The notes under the pieces are model-generated. The model searched no databases. It saw only the letters and a program-made list of their open reading frames with translations, and was not told the origin of the DNA. Both the position numbers and the translations under genes were made by a program. Positions 63,856-64,000 of a stretch of 64,000 bases of DNA are shown here, in pieces (the first letter of the stretch is position 1; every line of letters starts with the position of its first letter). Origin of the DNA: Paludibacteraceae bacterium (lineage in GTDB: Bacteria; Bacteroidota; Bacteroidia; Bacteroidales; Paludibacteraceae); NCBI GenBank assembly GCA_016292775.1, contig JAEDFN010000005.1:1-64000 (forward strand), in the 5' to 3' direction.

Positions 63856-64000
63856 TTTTTCTTTGCAGAGTAAATCCAATATTTATATAACATATTGAGT
63901 TTCAGATACTTTTTCTTTGCAAAGTAAGTCCAATTTATTGGTATTGGCTTTTGATTGACAAATTAATTATGAGAATCATCATAGAAGAACATAAATATGC

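Larger units (their letters stand above)
60874..63986 (+). repeat. Tandem accessory unit, copy B
   Basis: This is the second copy of the unit at 57621-60740. Its left 220 bases and right 140 bases are diverged, and its centre appears identical. Homology runs almost to the window edge, so a further copy could follow outside. Confidence 0.92.

Noticed and set aside
57621..63986. Tandem unit as an assembly duplication artefact
   Set aside because: The two copies have different left and right ends and one amino-acid difference, so they are distinct sequences; long reads would still be needed to confirm the identical core.

Overview
The window comes from an AT-rich member of the Bacteroidetes, most likely of the order Bacteroidales. 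The evidence is internal. Most genes have a -7 box of the form TAnnTTTG, often with a TTTG or TTG near -33, and almost none has a Shine-Dalgarno sequence. Two very large surface proteins end in type IX secretion (T9SS) sorting domains. The housekeeping genes are typical of the group: a short type-3 prolyl-tRNA synthetase, DUF4296 next to lspA, and an exbB/exbD/exbD cluster. A ptb-buk pair and an acyl-CoA dehydratase activase fit an anaerobe that ferments amino acids to butyrate. No species can be named from what is visible.

Layout. 1-3033 (minus): a split acyl-CoA dehydratase activase pair, the second gene running off the left edge. 3223-14065: alaS, a hypothetical protein, a calcium-type P-type ATPase, tex and an M20 dipeptidase. 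14417-17194: a secreted lipase-like hydrolase, a minus-strand tRNA-Glu(CTC), and infC-rpmI-rplT, with infC starting at AUA behind a strong Shine-Dalgarno. 17716-35448: two tandem giant modular surface proteins (2274 and 3503 residues) built from 7 and 12 copies of a jelly-roll plus fibronectin-III unit. 35928-37533: a lipoprotein, a small element with terminal inverted repeats, and a four-copy 33-bp-periodic repeat. 37534-45453: parC, a small exported TonB-C-like protein, ptb-buk, a secreted thioredoxin and, on the minus strand, an S41 protease. 45456-49438: a TerB-DnaJ protein (minus), then a cell-wall-sugar recycling pair (AmgK-like kinase fused to a RapZ C-terminal domain, MurU-like nucleotidyltransferase) with tatD. 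49731-57615: an ExbB/ExbD cluster, mlaE-mlaF, a DksA-like protein, lspA, a DUF4296 lipoprotein, a small unknown protein and proS.

57621-64000 is the accessory region. A unit of about 3.25 kb is present twice in direct tandem. Each copy holds a strong terminator, a decayed minus-strand start of an AlbA_2 (Schlafen-like) gene, a short helix-turn-helix regulator interrupted at a canonical A AAA AAC slippery heptamer, a 57-residue basic ORF, and a complete 479-residue AlbA_2/GHKL-ATPase-like protein. The central 2.7 kb looks identical between the copies by eye, while both ends have clearly diverged. That pattern fits an older duplication whose core was later homogenised by gene conversion. This regulator / small ORF / AlbA_2 cassette is the best candidate for an undescribed system here.
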